Shown piece after piece: positions 52,201 through 60,581 of a DNA stretch of 64,000 bases. The notes beneath the pieces are model-generated. The model was given only the letters and a program-made list of their open reading frames with translations. It ran no database searches and was not told the origin of the DNA. Within the stretch, counting starts at the first letter, position 1; the number at the start of each line of letters is the position of its first letter. This DNA comes from Gymnorhina tibicen (lineage: Eukaryota; Chordata; Aves; Passeriformes; Artamidae): contig VXAZ01009370.1 in the NCBI GenBank assembly GCA_013399875.1, positions 2,674,032 to 2,738,031 on the forward strand. Direction: 5' to 3'. A program made the position numbers and the translations under genes.

Positions 52201-55200
52201 AACGGCATCACCTTCACTGCAAGGCAAGCACAGAGTCACAGACACGGCTCAGGCGCCCGGGAACCGGGATTCGGGGTGTTCGCGGGGCAAAGATTTATCT
52301 TGGGGAAAGAAATGAAGCCTAAGTTTTACTCATTACCCCCCGCCCTGTGCTGTAGGCGTCGTCTGTTCTAAAAGTACCTGCTAGTGTTGCGTCAGAGTTG
52401 ACTGGCTGAACTGGTCACAAATTAATGTATTAATAAAAGAATAATTTTTTAAAAATCTATGCCTTTGGCAATATCTGTAAGCGGAGATACCTGACAAGGC
52501 AGGAAAAATTCTCAGGACTTGCTCTCATCAGAGAGTAACCCTGAAGAGACAAAATAAAATTCCTAGGTGACACTCATGAAGTATCATTAAAAGCTTCCCA
52601 GAAAATGCCAAAGTGCAGGCTGCACATGCTCAGACCCCACATTCCAGGAGATACCTGCTGAAATAAGTGTATCCACAAAGCTATCATCAAATTAGAAAAT
52701 TTTCTAAGAGTAAATTGATGGCAAGTGTATCAGCAGTCAGATCAGCTGTCACTGCTCTTTTTAAGGAAAGGCTTGGGATTTAGATTCCTCAGAGAATCAG
52801 AGAGCCTGACAGTCTGTCTGGTGGGGTGACAGAACTGGTAACACTGGGGAAGGAACCTTATCTGAGGCAACTCGAAGTCACAAAGTGAAGTGCAAATGTA
52901 TTACAAAAGCTACAAACCGTTCTTCATCAGGATCTTGATCTGATCAGCAAGGGGTAAAGTTCTCAGCTGGGCCATAGAAAGCACATTGCTTGGAGCCATT
53001 GGTTTGTCACTGCAGATAAACAAACAGATTTGCAGCCCATGAAAAAGAGCATCCAGCCAATGTGGACTTTGAACACTATGTACAAACACTTACGTCTCTT
53101 CCTCTACGCTTGGAGGCATCAGCATCATTAAATATTCACTAGAAGAAAAGGGAACACATCCTTTAAAAAGCTTGTCTTGGGACTTCCCAGGTTTAAGTAC
53201 AGTAATTTCTCACTCAGACTAAACCTGCTTGTGTAAATCTATAAAACAAACATCAACCTGAAAAGAGCTCTCCTTTCCACTCCCATCTCCTCTGTAAATT
53301 CAGAACTAGTAAAAGCTACTGACATTCATCTGCCCAAAGAGAAGGAATGAAGTAAATGTGAGTCAGAATCCCAGCTCTTTTGTACAGCAGAGGTGTCCAA
53401 ACAGAGGATCTGCAGTGGAAATACATTAAACACAGGTGCTCTGACAGCAGTCAGCAGGGTCACATGAAGTCCCACAGAGAGAACTGGGCCAGCACCAAGC
53501 AAAACCCCTGACCCACCCATGCAATTACCAGTGTATGTGAGAAAGAATCAGATCCAAAAGACTCCTCAGAACACCTATCACTGATCCACTGGTGTTAAAC
53601 ATTAAGAAAAACACGCCCACACCATGAACCAGAGCCAGACTCTGCCACTTCACTATTACTTGGGCCATGGCTGTCTCAGATGACAGGGGAACACTGACTG
53701 CATCGTGGAAGGCTCCTGTAGAGCTGTAGTCACCAAGAAACAGACACAAAAGCTTTTCAAGTAGTTTCAGTTGTCCCCACAAATCACAAAGGAAGTTTTA
53801 TAAGATTTGCTAACAATAAAAGTGATTGGCTTCAGAGTATTAATTTATATTAACCACAAAAAGCTTTTGTTTTAATTTTCCTTTGCAGTACTCACAGTCC
53901 AAATAATGTAGGGTTGTGATAACGTACAAGACGCTACAACCCCAAGTGAAAACAAGAGGTTTTAATCTCAAGAGTATAGGGAAACAAAGAAAGCAACCTC
54001 AGTAAGATGAAAGCTAGTTTGTTTCCGTCATTTTTTAAACAACTCAACTTTTATCATGAATAGGATTTTCAAAGAGCAGATTTTTAAAGAATATACCTGC
54101 TTATTACTCTGAAAACAATCCCAACTAATTAGTGCCATTTCTGTAGGAAACCACCAAACCATTACCTGGGAGATTTAATTAATTCCGTGTTTTCAGCAAG
54201 GCCATGACCTTGACTAAATAAATACTGGCGCTCGTGTTCAGAACGGCTGTCCTGGAGACAGGGAAAGAACAAGAGTCACTATCACATACTGAAACTACAC
54301 AAACTGCCAGAGAGCTGGATTTCTCACTCCAATCTATGACCACCCTGTCATTATTGCACCACTCAAGTGTTCCACCTCGCTAACTGATGTTCTGCTTTCA
54401 CTTCCTTGAACGATGCTCGTGTGACATGGGAACATTTCCCTTGCTGTGCCTTTGAAACCTCCTGAGAGACATGCACAAGTCAGCCAAACAGGATTGCTCA
54501 CACTTGACTGAATGGGTTTCCCAAGTCTTTCACAAAGTCCAGTTCACAATCCAACACCTGAGTGACTCTTACACTCAGACCCCCCCTTTATGTTCGTCCA
54601 GCTCTCAGTTTTAAAGAGTGGAGACCCCAAAGCATTACCCAGCAGAGGAGATACGGAGCACTGCAGGGTCTGTTCCAGCCTACAGACCTCTTCATTATCT
54701 TTTGGTGATCCCCTGATGCCCATGGGCCCGGATTTAAAAACAGTTCTAGACCCGGCTGAGCCTTCAGGCCCAGGCAGCCTCCTCAGCAGCCAGCACACAC
54801 CTACCTTCAAGCCATAATAATGTAGGTGAACCCAGTGCTCTTCTGCCTGTCTCTTCTGCAGGAACTCATAGGACTGAACACGTCGCTGCCGAGCTTGTTC
54901 GGTCTCAGGGCGGGAGAATCGGACCTACAAGATTTGGGCATCATTCAACACAGCCCTAAAACCCTTGGAAAAACCCCTGCATTATTTATCTGGAATATCA
55001 GTAACAAGCTAGGGGCCCTAGCTCCAGTGATTCACCCCTTGCTCTCAGTGCCATCTTCACGCCTGTGTAACAGGGGCGAGCCCACCTGGCCTCCCCCTCC
55101 CAAGCCCAGGGTCAGCAGGACCAGCTGAGCTTTGCTGTCCTTTCACTTGGCTCTGAATTGTCAAGTTTTCTTGTGAACTGTTGCCTGAATGGCATAAAAA

Positions 55201-58200
55201 GGAAAATGTGGACATACAGTAATTTGCTTAACATCATCTTCAGCTTCATCCTGGGATGAATCACCACCTGCCAGAAAATACAAAAATAAACACAGCACTG
55301 CAGTGAAAGAGCCAAAGCCAGTCTGGGGGGCCCATGCAGGAAGGAAGCACACTGAGAATTCCATATGCATGGGTTCACTCCCAGCCTGCCAAACGATGCC
55401 GTCCCATCACCCATGTGGTGACAGCACCACAGTGCTCCTGTGATAGCACACCCTGCTGCCAGGACCTTTCCAGTGGCAGGGGTGACACAGTCCTCACCGC
55501 TACCCTTTGTCACTACCCAGCACCTCTGCCAATCCCCCACGCTGTGCCCACAAAAGCATTTAGATAAAAAACCCCAAGATCAGTGAAATAATCTGAGAAA
55601 TGGCCTAATAATGACTGTGTTGTTAGAATAAACACCTTCAGAACAGAATGACTCTTATGGGTCAAATTACAGAGAGAACTTGTATCTCACCCCCCCAGAG
55701 ACAACCCAGCTGTGGGGAATTTACCTTCATTAGCAGCTTCTCTTTCTCGGTGTTTTGCATCAGCCTTGTCCAAGTAGGTGAAGCTTGGCCTCAGCTGAAG
55801 AATTCCATGTAGTGGAGTCAAATGAAGTTCACCTGAAAAAGAGAATTAATGCTGGTTAAAATTGATTTTTTCCACTGCACGAGGACACAACTTTTCATTA
55901 TCTCCCTGTCTCTGTAAAGCCACAGCTTCAATTGAGCATAAATATTTAATATATCGAAATGTAGAAAGGGATTGAAGTGAAAAATTCATCCAGTGCTCAG
56001 GATTTCAAGGGAATATGAAAGACCAAGACATGTTTCTGTTATTTTGCCTTTTGTGTTGAAACCAGATCTTGTAGAGAGCCACACTCTGGCTCAGGCTTGC
56101 CCCATAGTACAGAAGACCCCGAGTAAAATAGTCATCACTGAAAACAATCTACATATTGTCGTGTCAAATGACCACCAGACCAAAACTCTGTGATGGCCTG
56201 GGCAGTCAAGAGAGGGACAAAAAGTGCTGAACAGGAGATTGACAGACAAACTCAGATTAAGAAAGCAATATAAATAATAATGATAAATTCATGCTACAAA
56301 TGTTTATTATTTCAGGCCACCACGATGAAGATTCTGGAGGTGTTTACAAACCCAGGGCATTCTTGTATGATATTTACAATTTTGCTACACCTACTCGAGG
56401 ACTCTTGGGACATTGATAGGGAAAATTTTCCTTTCTCTAAAGACCCATCAGTCAATTAAAACCTAGGCCAGAAAAAAAGATGAAATAGGTCTTATATCAA
56501 CACTGAAATGTTTCACTGATGAGGGTTAGGCAAAAGAAACTTACCTTTTTTATAAACAGCAGCTGCATAGCGGGAAACATTACTGGCAGCTTGGGAAGAG
56601 CAGAAAGTTTGCTTGTCCATCAGCTTCCTGCAGATAGAGGAGGGCAGTGAGATGGCATTCCACAGGCAATGTGGCATGCAGGTGCTAAAGGTCTGAAACG
56701 ACCAGTTCTCAAAATGGACTCTGAAAAACTGCAGCAGATAAATATCCATCGCTTCTGTCTGCAACTCCAAATTCACGATGCACCGCGAAAAACGCGGGTT
56801 ACTCCCAAGAATACCTGCTACAGAACAGTGTCCAAAGCAGCCCCTGTGACTGTACAGCCACTGGTGGGCATACAGATATCTGTGCTCCCCCCGAAAAGGA
56901 GAGGAAGGCAAAGAGAACACCTACGAGGAATAGGTGCTTGTTTCATCTGTACATGTGCCATCCACGTTGAGAGCGATCTGTTCTCCCTTGCTGCGACAGT
57001 AGTTAGGGTTCAAAGTATCAATGGCCATTTCAAGTTCAACCTAAAGAATATCAGAGGAAAGACACCTAATCACCATGGCACAACCCCAAACACATCAATT
57101 AAAACCCAACCCCACACCTTCTAGCATTTCCACAGGTTTACAGCAGATTTAAGTACATAAAGCAGCATCGTTCAAATCCACAGGGCAAATCTCCCACACG
57201 GAGATGAGCAGCACGTAGATGGGTTTGGTACAACGAGGTCATTTAAACAACAAGCTGGAGATACACAAACTCCTGTGTAAATGAATGGGATCAGAAAAAA
57301 CAGAGTTCTTTAGGCAGCCCTGAAATACACCTTCACTTTGCTGGACACCTTCCACTACATTATCAGTCTAATTTACTTATCAGCACAGATCAGGTGCACA
57401 AGCAATCTCCTTCAAGCCTCCCCATCACCAAGGAACCATTCAGAATCTCTCTTAAGATGTATTTCCTTCTGGTTTGGCTACCAAGAATACGAAGTAACTC
57501 TTTCCTCTTCAGAGGCAAAGGCCTCGATTCTGTTAATTCGAGACCACAGCACTCAGCACCGACTTCAGTTACTCCTGGCTTTCCCTTGTCAGAGCACTGT
57601 AACGAGCTCCAAGCCTTTAGGTACAAGGAGAACTATTACCACCACTTAAACTTTAAACTTCAGACAAATGTCCAAAAATAAGCATTCTCCTCCATAATAT
57701 TTCTATACTATGACAATACAGTACATATTCTTCTTCAGGTGTGCCAAAGCCCTTATTAATTTGGGTATCACAGCTACTGTCTTATTTTTTCTTCCCCTTT
57801 ATGTTATTCATAAAGTGAACTAGTTTCAAGTCCCTGGATGAGACAGCATATTTACAAAGGTCTGCACAGGGCTTACAGTGCAAATGTTTGCTGATTTTAA
57901 TAAAAGACTTCCTGAACACAACAGGCATCCTAACTCCAAAGTTCACTGAAGCTCTTTCCTTAACCATTTCCCAGAACCAAATTCTAGTAACACAGACATC
58001 TACTGCTGCAGTTTTTAAATAAGGCAGTGTAAAATAATAGCCAGAGTTCTGGGATACATTTGCAAGCAAGTGCAATGACACTCTGGCTTTGGCTATACTT
58101 TACCTGTACAGCCCCAGTGATTTCAGAAGGACTCCTGATGATTCACTGCCAGGCAGGAGAGAAATCAAAACCTGCACTGACACTGAAAGACAGAGGATGG

Positions 58201-60535
58201 CTCCAAGGCTCAATCCTTCTTCCACCCTTCTCTGAATACTGGAAAGACCTTTTAAATCAAGCTGAATTTGCACAAGCATCCACAGACTGAATTAGCATTA
58301 GTAACTACATTTCCCTGAGTGATTCTGTTTCCTATTAAAATAGTGGCTTTACCACCATGATTTATAAACTACTTTTATTCTAAACTCTACCTTACAGACA
58401 CAATAAAAGACTCCTCATACCTTCAAGCGCAGAGATCTGGTCCTGCAAGTAGCTGCATGGTTAGAACAGCTCAGCAGCACAATGTGCTTTTCTTAAGTAC
58501 ATTCTGCACATCATAAAACAGCTTTTACAAACTGGACTCAAATGATGACCAACCTTTTGCTGCTTTGGTTTTATCTTCGCTGATAAATGTGTAACATCAT
58601 CGTAGGTCATGGAAGCTGGGCGAATGGGATACTGGAAAACAGATCATTTCATACACCCCTCTTCTTTTAAAGATCCAAGAATTTCACAGAAATTAACTCA
58701 ATTTCCCCTGTCCCCTCACACACAAATCCACTTGCCAGATCTCAGAGACAAGACACCAAGAGAAGAAGTTAACTGACTGATTTGTGAGTCATCAGGGGAT
58801 TTAGGAGCATGACCTAGAAAGTCTGTTGTTTTCCTCCCAGCCCTCCACTTTTGTCACTTCACAACCCTCTTCCTGCCCCTCACACACCACAGTAACCTGT
58901 AACACAGGGAAATAATCCCCACACAACGGTCCAGCAGAAAAATAAAACCTTATCCCTCAGCATTAACTCTCTGTAGAGTTATTAGAAATACAATATCTGT
59001 GCGTTTATACAAGTAAGTGTTAGCTCAGAGAGTACAGGCCACGTGTTGCTGGTCAGGAGAGCAGATCCAGGTTTAGCCACATGGGTCTCTCTTCCGAGCC
59101 CTTTGGGAATGCTGAGAGGACAGTGTGGTCCTCAGTGTGATCCCAGTGAAATCTCCCATCCTGCTGGAGCTGCCATGCCTCCAGCACACCCACAGGCCCA
59201 TCACCAGCCAGCCTCACTCCCTACTCCGAACTGAGACCCACACAGGTTCTCTATATCCAACACCTTGGCAGACTGAAGCATTAAGGAAAGTTATGCTCTT
59301 TGCATTTATTTTAAACAAACTATCACTGCATAAAAGTTAACTGAAATACCTGAAACAGATAGAGCTTCTCCAGTAGACTTCTGGCCAGGAACACGTCAAT
59401 CTAAAAAGCAAAGCAAACAACTTTCATCAGATGCCAAGTGTAATAAAAGTATAACCCTTAGAGCTCAAATACTGACAACATTAACTTTTCATTACAAACT
59501 CTAATATAAAACAGATTCGTGACTCTCCTGTCAAAAGTTTCCTCTCTGCTGACTTTGACATGAAATTCTGCAGTTGGCCTTTTTAAAAACCAAACCTAAA
59601 AACCCCACTATGAAGAACAGCAGACAGCGGCTCTAGCTGTGTTTTTCCTGTCTAAGGAAACTTGGCAAACAAATGTAAAAGAGGAATTTTTTTTCCTCCG
59701 AAGGACTGAGGCAAATCTGTTAATCACAATTATAGAAAGAGGAGGAAGTTCTCACTGTGGCAACATGACTGAAAGGTAAGTTTGTTACTGGTATTTTGGC
59801 ATAAAATCCTTCTAAATTAGACAAGAGACACCCACATCCTCAATCTGGTTCAATACTTGCATTTGGCCATCAGAACTGAAAATGCACAGATGTTCCATGA
59901 ACACAACATATAGAAGCTGCCATTTTAGATACACTCCTGACAGTTGCCACTCCTTTTCTCATGGCTTTTCACCTTCTATGGACTTGCCTTCCCTGTACTT
60001 CTGGTGTGTAAACTCAGATATCAAGTGACAAGGCACTGTGGCTACTTCTTGGGACACAGCAGTCCTTTGAAGAACACAGACTAAGAACACAACTCCTTCC
60101 TTCAGCAGAAGGCATGAACGCTGTAGCTCCATGTTTAACAGATACTAACTCATCAAAGCCATTCCAATCTTTTCAGCTCCCAGAGACATGCAATGGAGTT
60201 CACTGGAAGCACACAGTGGTAGAAGCAAATTCCTCACCTTCTCTTCTATAATGGACAGATTAAAAAAGGGTGAAAAACCCGAGCTGCATCTGCCAACACG
60301 GACAAGAGTATTCTGACAAAAAGATACCGTGACCACATATGTGGCCCACAAGACATAATTCTTTGTACAGAGCCAGCCATCGGTTATAAGACAACCACTG
60401 ATGTTGATGACACATTGTTTCAGCAGTGTAAGAACAGTGGGAATTGTAGTAATAAAAAATTCTCATGTACAATCACTGCTGCCACCAACGCACTTTTACC
60501 TCTTGTATAATTGGATCATCTTCTTCATTTGCCAT
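37214..60535 (-). CDS. POLR3E: RNA polymerase III subunit RPC5
   Basis: Twenty coding exons on the minus strand, all with GT..AG borders, join without frame error to 703 codons plus TGA; the human protein has 708. RPC5 is the counterpart of yeast Rpc37. It pairs with RPC4 (POLR3D) through a TFIIF-like dimerisation region near its N-terminus, sits on the Pol III core in the nucleus, and helps initiation and termination on tRNA, 5S rRNA and other short RNA genes. The N-terminal half (Pro-Ala-Ser-Met-Thr-Tyr-Asp-Asp, Asp-Thr-Leu-Asn-Pro-Asn-Tyr-Cys) and the C-terminal winged-helix region (Leu-Ser-Glu-Leu-Lys-Arg-Leu-Phe-Asn-Leu-His-Leu; Gly-Gly-Met-Trp-Tyr-Leu-Lys-Gly at the end) are highly conserved. 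A variable acidic linker in exon 18 is somewhat shorter than in human. The start is ATG 60535, the first ATG in that exon, beginning Met-Ala-Asn-Glu-Glu-Asp-Asp-Pro. CDR2 lies convergent to it. Confidence 0.98.
37271..39555 (-). other. POLR3E: POLR3E intron before last exon
   Basis: A 2.3-kb intron. It contains the CR1 3' fragment at 37286-37477 and a GC-rich purine-biased segment at 37550-37850. No RNA gene recognised. Confidence 0.7.
37286..37477 (+). mobile_element. CR1 LINE 3'-end fragment
   Basis: On the plus strand this matches the avian CR1 3' terminus: GGCTGCCCAG, then GGTGGAGGCACCATCCCTGG, GAGGCGTTTAAGA, then TTGGGACTGGGTGATCTCAA, AGGTCTCTTCCAACC and a short terminal block near CCTATGATGCT. 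It is severely 5'-truncated, as usual for CR1, and lies antisense to POLR3E. The left boundary is uncertain within about 20 bases. Confidence 0.92.
39556..39681 (-). CDS. POLR3E: POLR3E coding exon 20
   Basis: Residues 644-685, phase 0 at both ends. It carries Glu-Ile-Phe-Ser-Lys-Asn-Tyr-Arg-Val-Arg-Arg-Asn and Gln-Glu-Cys-Gly-Glu-Asp-Leu of the C-terminal winged-helix region. Confidence 0.97.
39682..40198 (-). other. POLR3E: POLR3E intron 19
   Basis: A 517-base intron, nothing recognised. Confidence 0.7.
40199..40276 (-). CDS. POLR3E: POLR3E coding exon 19
   Basis: Residues 618-643, phase 0 at both ends, beginning Phe-Pro-Pro-Gln-Thr-Ala-Ala-Ser-Pro-Asp-Glu, identical to the family sequence I know. 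Confidence 0.97.
40277..44786 (-). other. POLR3E: POLR3E intron 18
   Basis: The largest internal POLR3E intron, 4.5 kb and relatively GC-rich, especially 42250-44700. The GC content produces many long chance frames on both strands, including 265 codons at 42469-43266 plus. None resembles a known protein. Pyrimidine-rich CTCTCCT repeats lie near 42855-42900. No definite mobile element. Confidence 0.6.
44787..45286 (-). CDS. POLR3E: POLR3E coding exon 18 (linker and winged-helix start)
   Basis: The longest exon, 500 bases (residues 452-617, with Ala451 split G|CT). The first half is a variable, charged, Glu/Lys-rich linker with a SUMO-type Val-Lys-Glu-Glu motif at 503-506 followed by Pro-Val-Ser-Glu-Glu-Glu-Pro-Met-Asp-Thr-Ser. 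The second half is the conserved block ending Gly-Cys-Lys-Gln-Ile-Leu-Val-Pro. The internal Met at 464 is not the start; the acceptor at 45287 sets the frame. Confidence 0.96.
45287..46775 (-). other. POLR3E: POLR3E intron 17
   Basis: A 1.5-kb intron, nothing recognised. Confidence 0.7.
46776..46840 (-). CDS. POLR3E: POLR3E coding exon 17
   Basis: Residues 430-450, after Lys429 split AA|G. It reads Leu-Glu-Lys-Val-Tyr-Asn-Leu and ends in a Lys-Lys-Gln-Glu-Ala-Gln-Ser linker. Confidence 0.95.
47127..47284 (-). CDS. POLR3E: POLR3E coding exon 16
   Basis: Residues 377-428, with Asp-Val-Lys-Asp-Phe-Leu-Glu-His-Met, Asn-Lys-Gly-Trp-Glu-Phe and Asp-Ile-Val-Gln-Arg-Gln-Gln-Met-Leu-Trp, all family-conserved. 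Confidence 0.97.
47285..48224 (-). other. POLR3E: POLR3E intron 15
   Basis: A 940-base intron, nothing recognised. Confidence 0.7.
48225..48284 (-). CDS. POLR3E: POLR3E coding exon 15
   Basis: Residues 357-376, Met-Trp-Lys-Phe-Thr-Gln to Val-Thr-Lys. A 60-base exon in phase 0 at both ends, so it could be skipped without a frameshift. Confidence 0.96.
48285..50474 (-). other. POLR3E: POLR3E intron 14
   Basis: A 2.2-kb intron, nothing recognised beyond short A-rich runs near 48585. Confidence 0.65.
50475..50556 (-). CDS. POLR3E: POLR3E coding exon 14
   Basis: Residues 330-356, after Ser329 split AG|T. It holds Leu-Tyr-Pro-Lys-Asp and Gly-Val-Pro-Ala-Glu-Val-Leu-Cys-Arg-Gly-Arg-Asp, among the most conserved stretches of RPC5. 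Confidence 0.97.
50557..52095 (-). other. POLR3E: POLR3E intron 13
   Basis: A 1.5-kb intron. The last 200 bases towards 52095 are GC-rich and contain the 11-base tandem repeat. A poly-A run lies at 51470-51480. Confidence 0.7.
52034..52077. repeat. 11-bp GC-rich tandem repeat, 4 perfect copies
   Basis: The unit CGCGCTCCCGG occurs four times without mismatch (52034, 52045, 52056, 52067). On the transcribed strand the array begins 19 bases after the exon 13 splice donor. Confidence 0.97.
52096..52216 (-). CDS. POLR3E: POLR3E coding exon 13
   Basis: Residues 290-328, with Val289 split G|TG. It contains Val-Met-Pro-Phe-Ala-Asn-Leu-Met-Ser-Leu-Leu and Leu-Val-Gln-Gly-Asn-Trp-Val-Val-Lys. Codon use is much more GC-rich than in neighbouring exons, matching the local GC peak. 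Confidence 0.97.
52217..52917 (-). other. POLR3E: POLR3E intron 12
   Basis: A 701-base intron, nothing recognised. Confidence 0.7.
52918..53009 (-). CDS. POLR3E: POLR3E coding exon 12
   Basis: Residues 259-288, with Thr258 split AC|T. It carries Ser-Met-Ala-Gln-Leu-Arg-Thr-Leu-Pro-Leu-Ala-Asp-Gln-Ile-Lys. The donor G|GTTTGT is weaker than the other donors, but the reading frame requires it. Confidence 0.95.
53094..53138 (-). CDS. POLR3E: POLR3E coding exon 11
   Basis: A 45-base micro-exon (residues 244-257, flanked by two split codons) encoding Glu-Tyr-Leu-Met-Met-Leu-Met-Pro-Pro. Confidence 0.95.
53139..54165 (-). other. POLR3E: POLR3E intron 10
   Basis: A 1.0-kb intron, nothing recognised. 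Confidence 0.7.
54166..54251 (-). CDS. POLR3E: POLR3E coding exon 10
   Basis: Residues 215-242, with Asp-Ser-Arg-Ser-Glu-His-Glu-Arg-Gln-Tyr and Glu-Asn-Thr-Glu-Leu-Ile-Lys-Ser-Pro; the middle (Ser-Gln-Gly-His-Gly) differs from human. Confidence 0.97.
54252..54804 (-). other. POLR3E: POLR3E intron 9
   Basis: A 553-base intron, nothing recognised. Confidence 0.7.
54805..54924 (-). CDS. POLR3E: POLR3E coding exon 9
   Basis: Residues 175-214, 40 whole codons, with Phe-Ser-Arg-Pro-Glu-Thr-Glu-Gln-Ala-Arg and His-Leu-His-Tyr-Tyr-Gly-Leu-Lys. Confidence 0.97.
55218..55267 (-). CDS. POLR3E: POLR3E coding exon 8
   Basis: Residues 159-174, with Gly158 split. The acidic stretch Asp-Ser-Ser-Gln-Asp-Glu-Ala-Glu-Asp-Asp is conserved. 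Confidence 0.96.
55268..55724 (-). other. POLR3E: POLR3E intron 7
   Basis: A 457-base intron, nothing recognised. Confidence 0.7.
55725..55832 (-). CDS. POLR3E: POLR3E coding exon 7
   Basis: Residues 123-157, with Gly122 split G|GT. It contains Leu-Thr-Pro-Leu-His-Gly-Ile-Leu-Gln-Leu-Arg-Pro and Asp-Lys-Ala-Asp-Ala-Lys-His, the end of the RPC4-binding half. Confidence 0.97.
55833..56544 (-). other. POLR3E: POLR3E intron 6
   Basis: A 712-base intron, nothing recognised. Confidence 0.7.
56545..56627 (-). CDS. POLR3E: POLR3E coding exon 6
   Basis: Residues 95-121, with Ser94 split TC|G. Lys-Leu-Met-Asp-Lys-Gln-Thr-Phe-Cys-Ser-Ser-Gln and Ser-Arg-Tyr-Ala-Ala-Ala are conserved. Confidence 0.97.
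56925..57040 (-). CDS. POLR3E: POLR3E coding exon 5
   Basis: Residues 56-93, with Met-Ala-Ile-Asp-Thr-Leu-Asn-Pro-Asn-Tyr-Cys and Gly-Glu-Gln-Ile-Ala-Leu-Asn-Val-Asp-Gly. The donor is GTAGGT; the frame would read into TAG without splicing. Confidence 0.97.
57041..58553 (-). other. POLR3E: POLR3E intron 4
   Basis: A 1.5-kb intron, nothing recognised. Confidence 0.7.
58554..58631 (-). CDS. POLR3E: POLR3E coding exon 4
   Basis: Residues 30-55, Tyr-Pro-Ile-Arg-Pro-Ala-Ser-Met-Thr-Tyr-Asp-Asp through Lys-Ile-Lys-Pro-Lys-Gln-Gln-Lys; phase 0 at both ends. Confidence 0.97.
58632..59349 (-). other. POLR3E: POLR3E intron 3
   Basis: A 718-base intron, nothing recognised. Confidence 0.7.
59350..59400 (-). 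CDS. POLR3E: POLR3E coding exon 3
   Basis: Residues 13-29 (Ile-Asp-Val-Phe-Leu-Ala-Arg-Ser-Leu-Leu to Leu-Phe-Gln), a 51-base exon with phase 0 at both ends. Confidence 0.96.
59401..60499 (-). other. POLR3E: POLR3E intron 2
   Basis: A 1.1-kb intron, nothing recognised. Confidence 0.7.
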
Positions 60536-60581
60536 GCTAGGATAAAACAAAGCTTTTTCTTGGCTTATTCCTCGGCACAAC
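60500..60581 (-). CDS. POLR3E: POLR3E exon 2 with start codon
   Basis: The coding part is 60535-60500 (residues 1-12, ending Ile-Ile-Gln-Glu at a GTAAAA donor). Bases 60581-60536 are 5' UTR after a TTTCAG acceptor. The upstream frame meets a stop before any other ATG, so ATG 60535 is well supported. Confidence 0.93.
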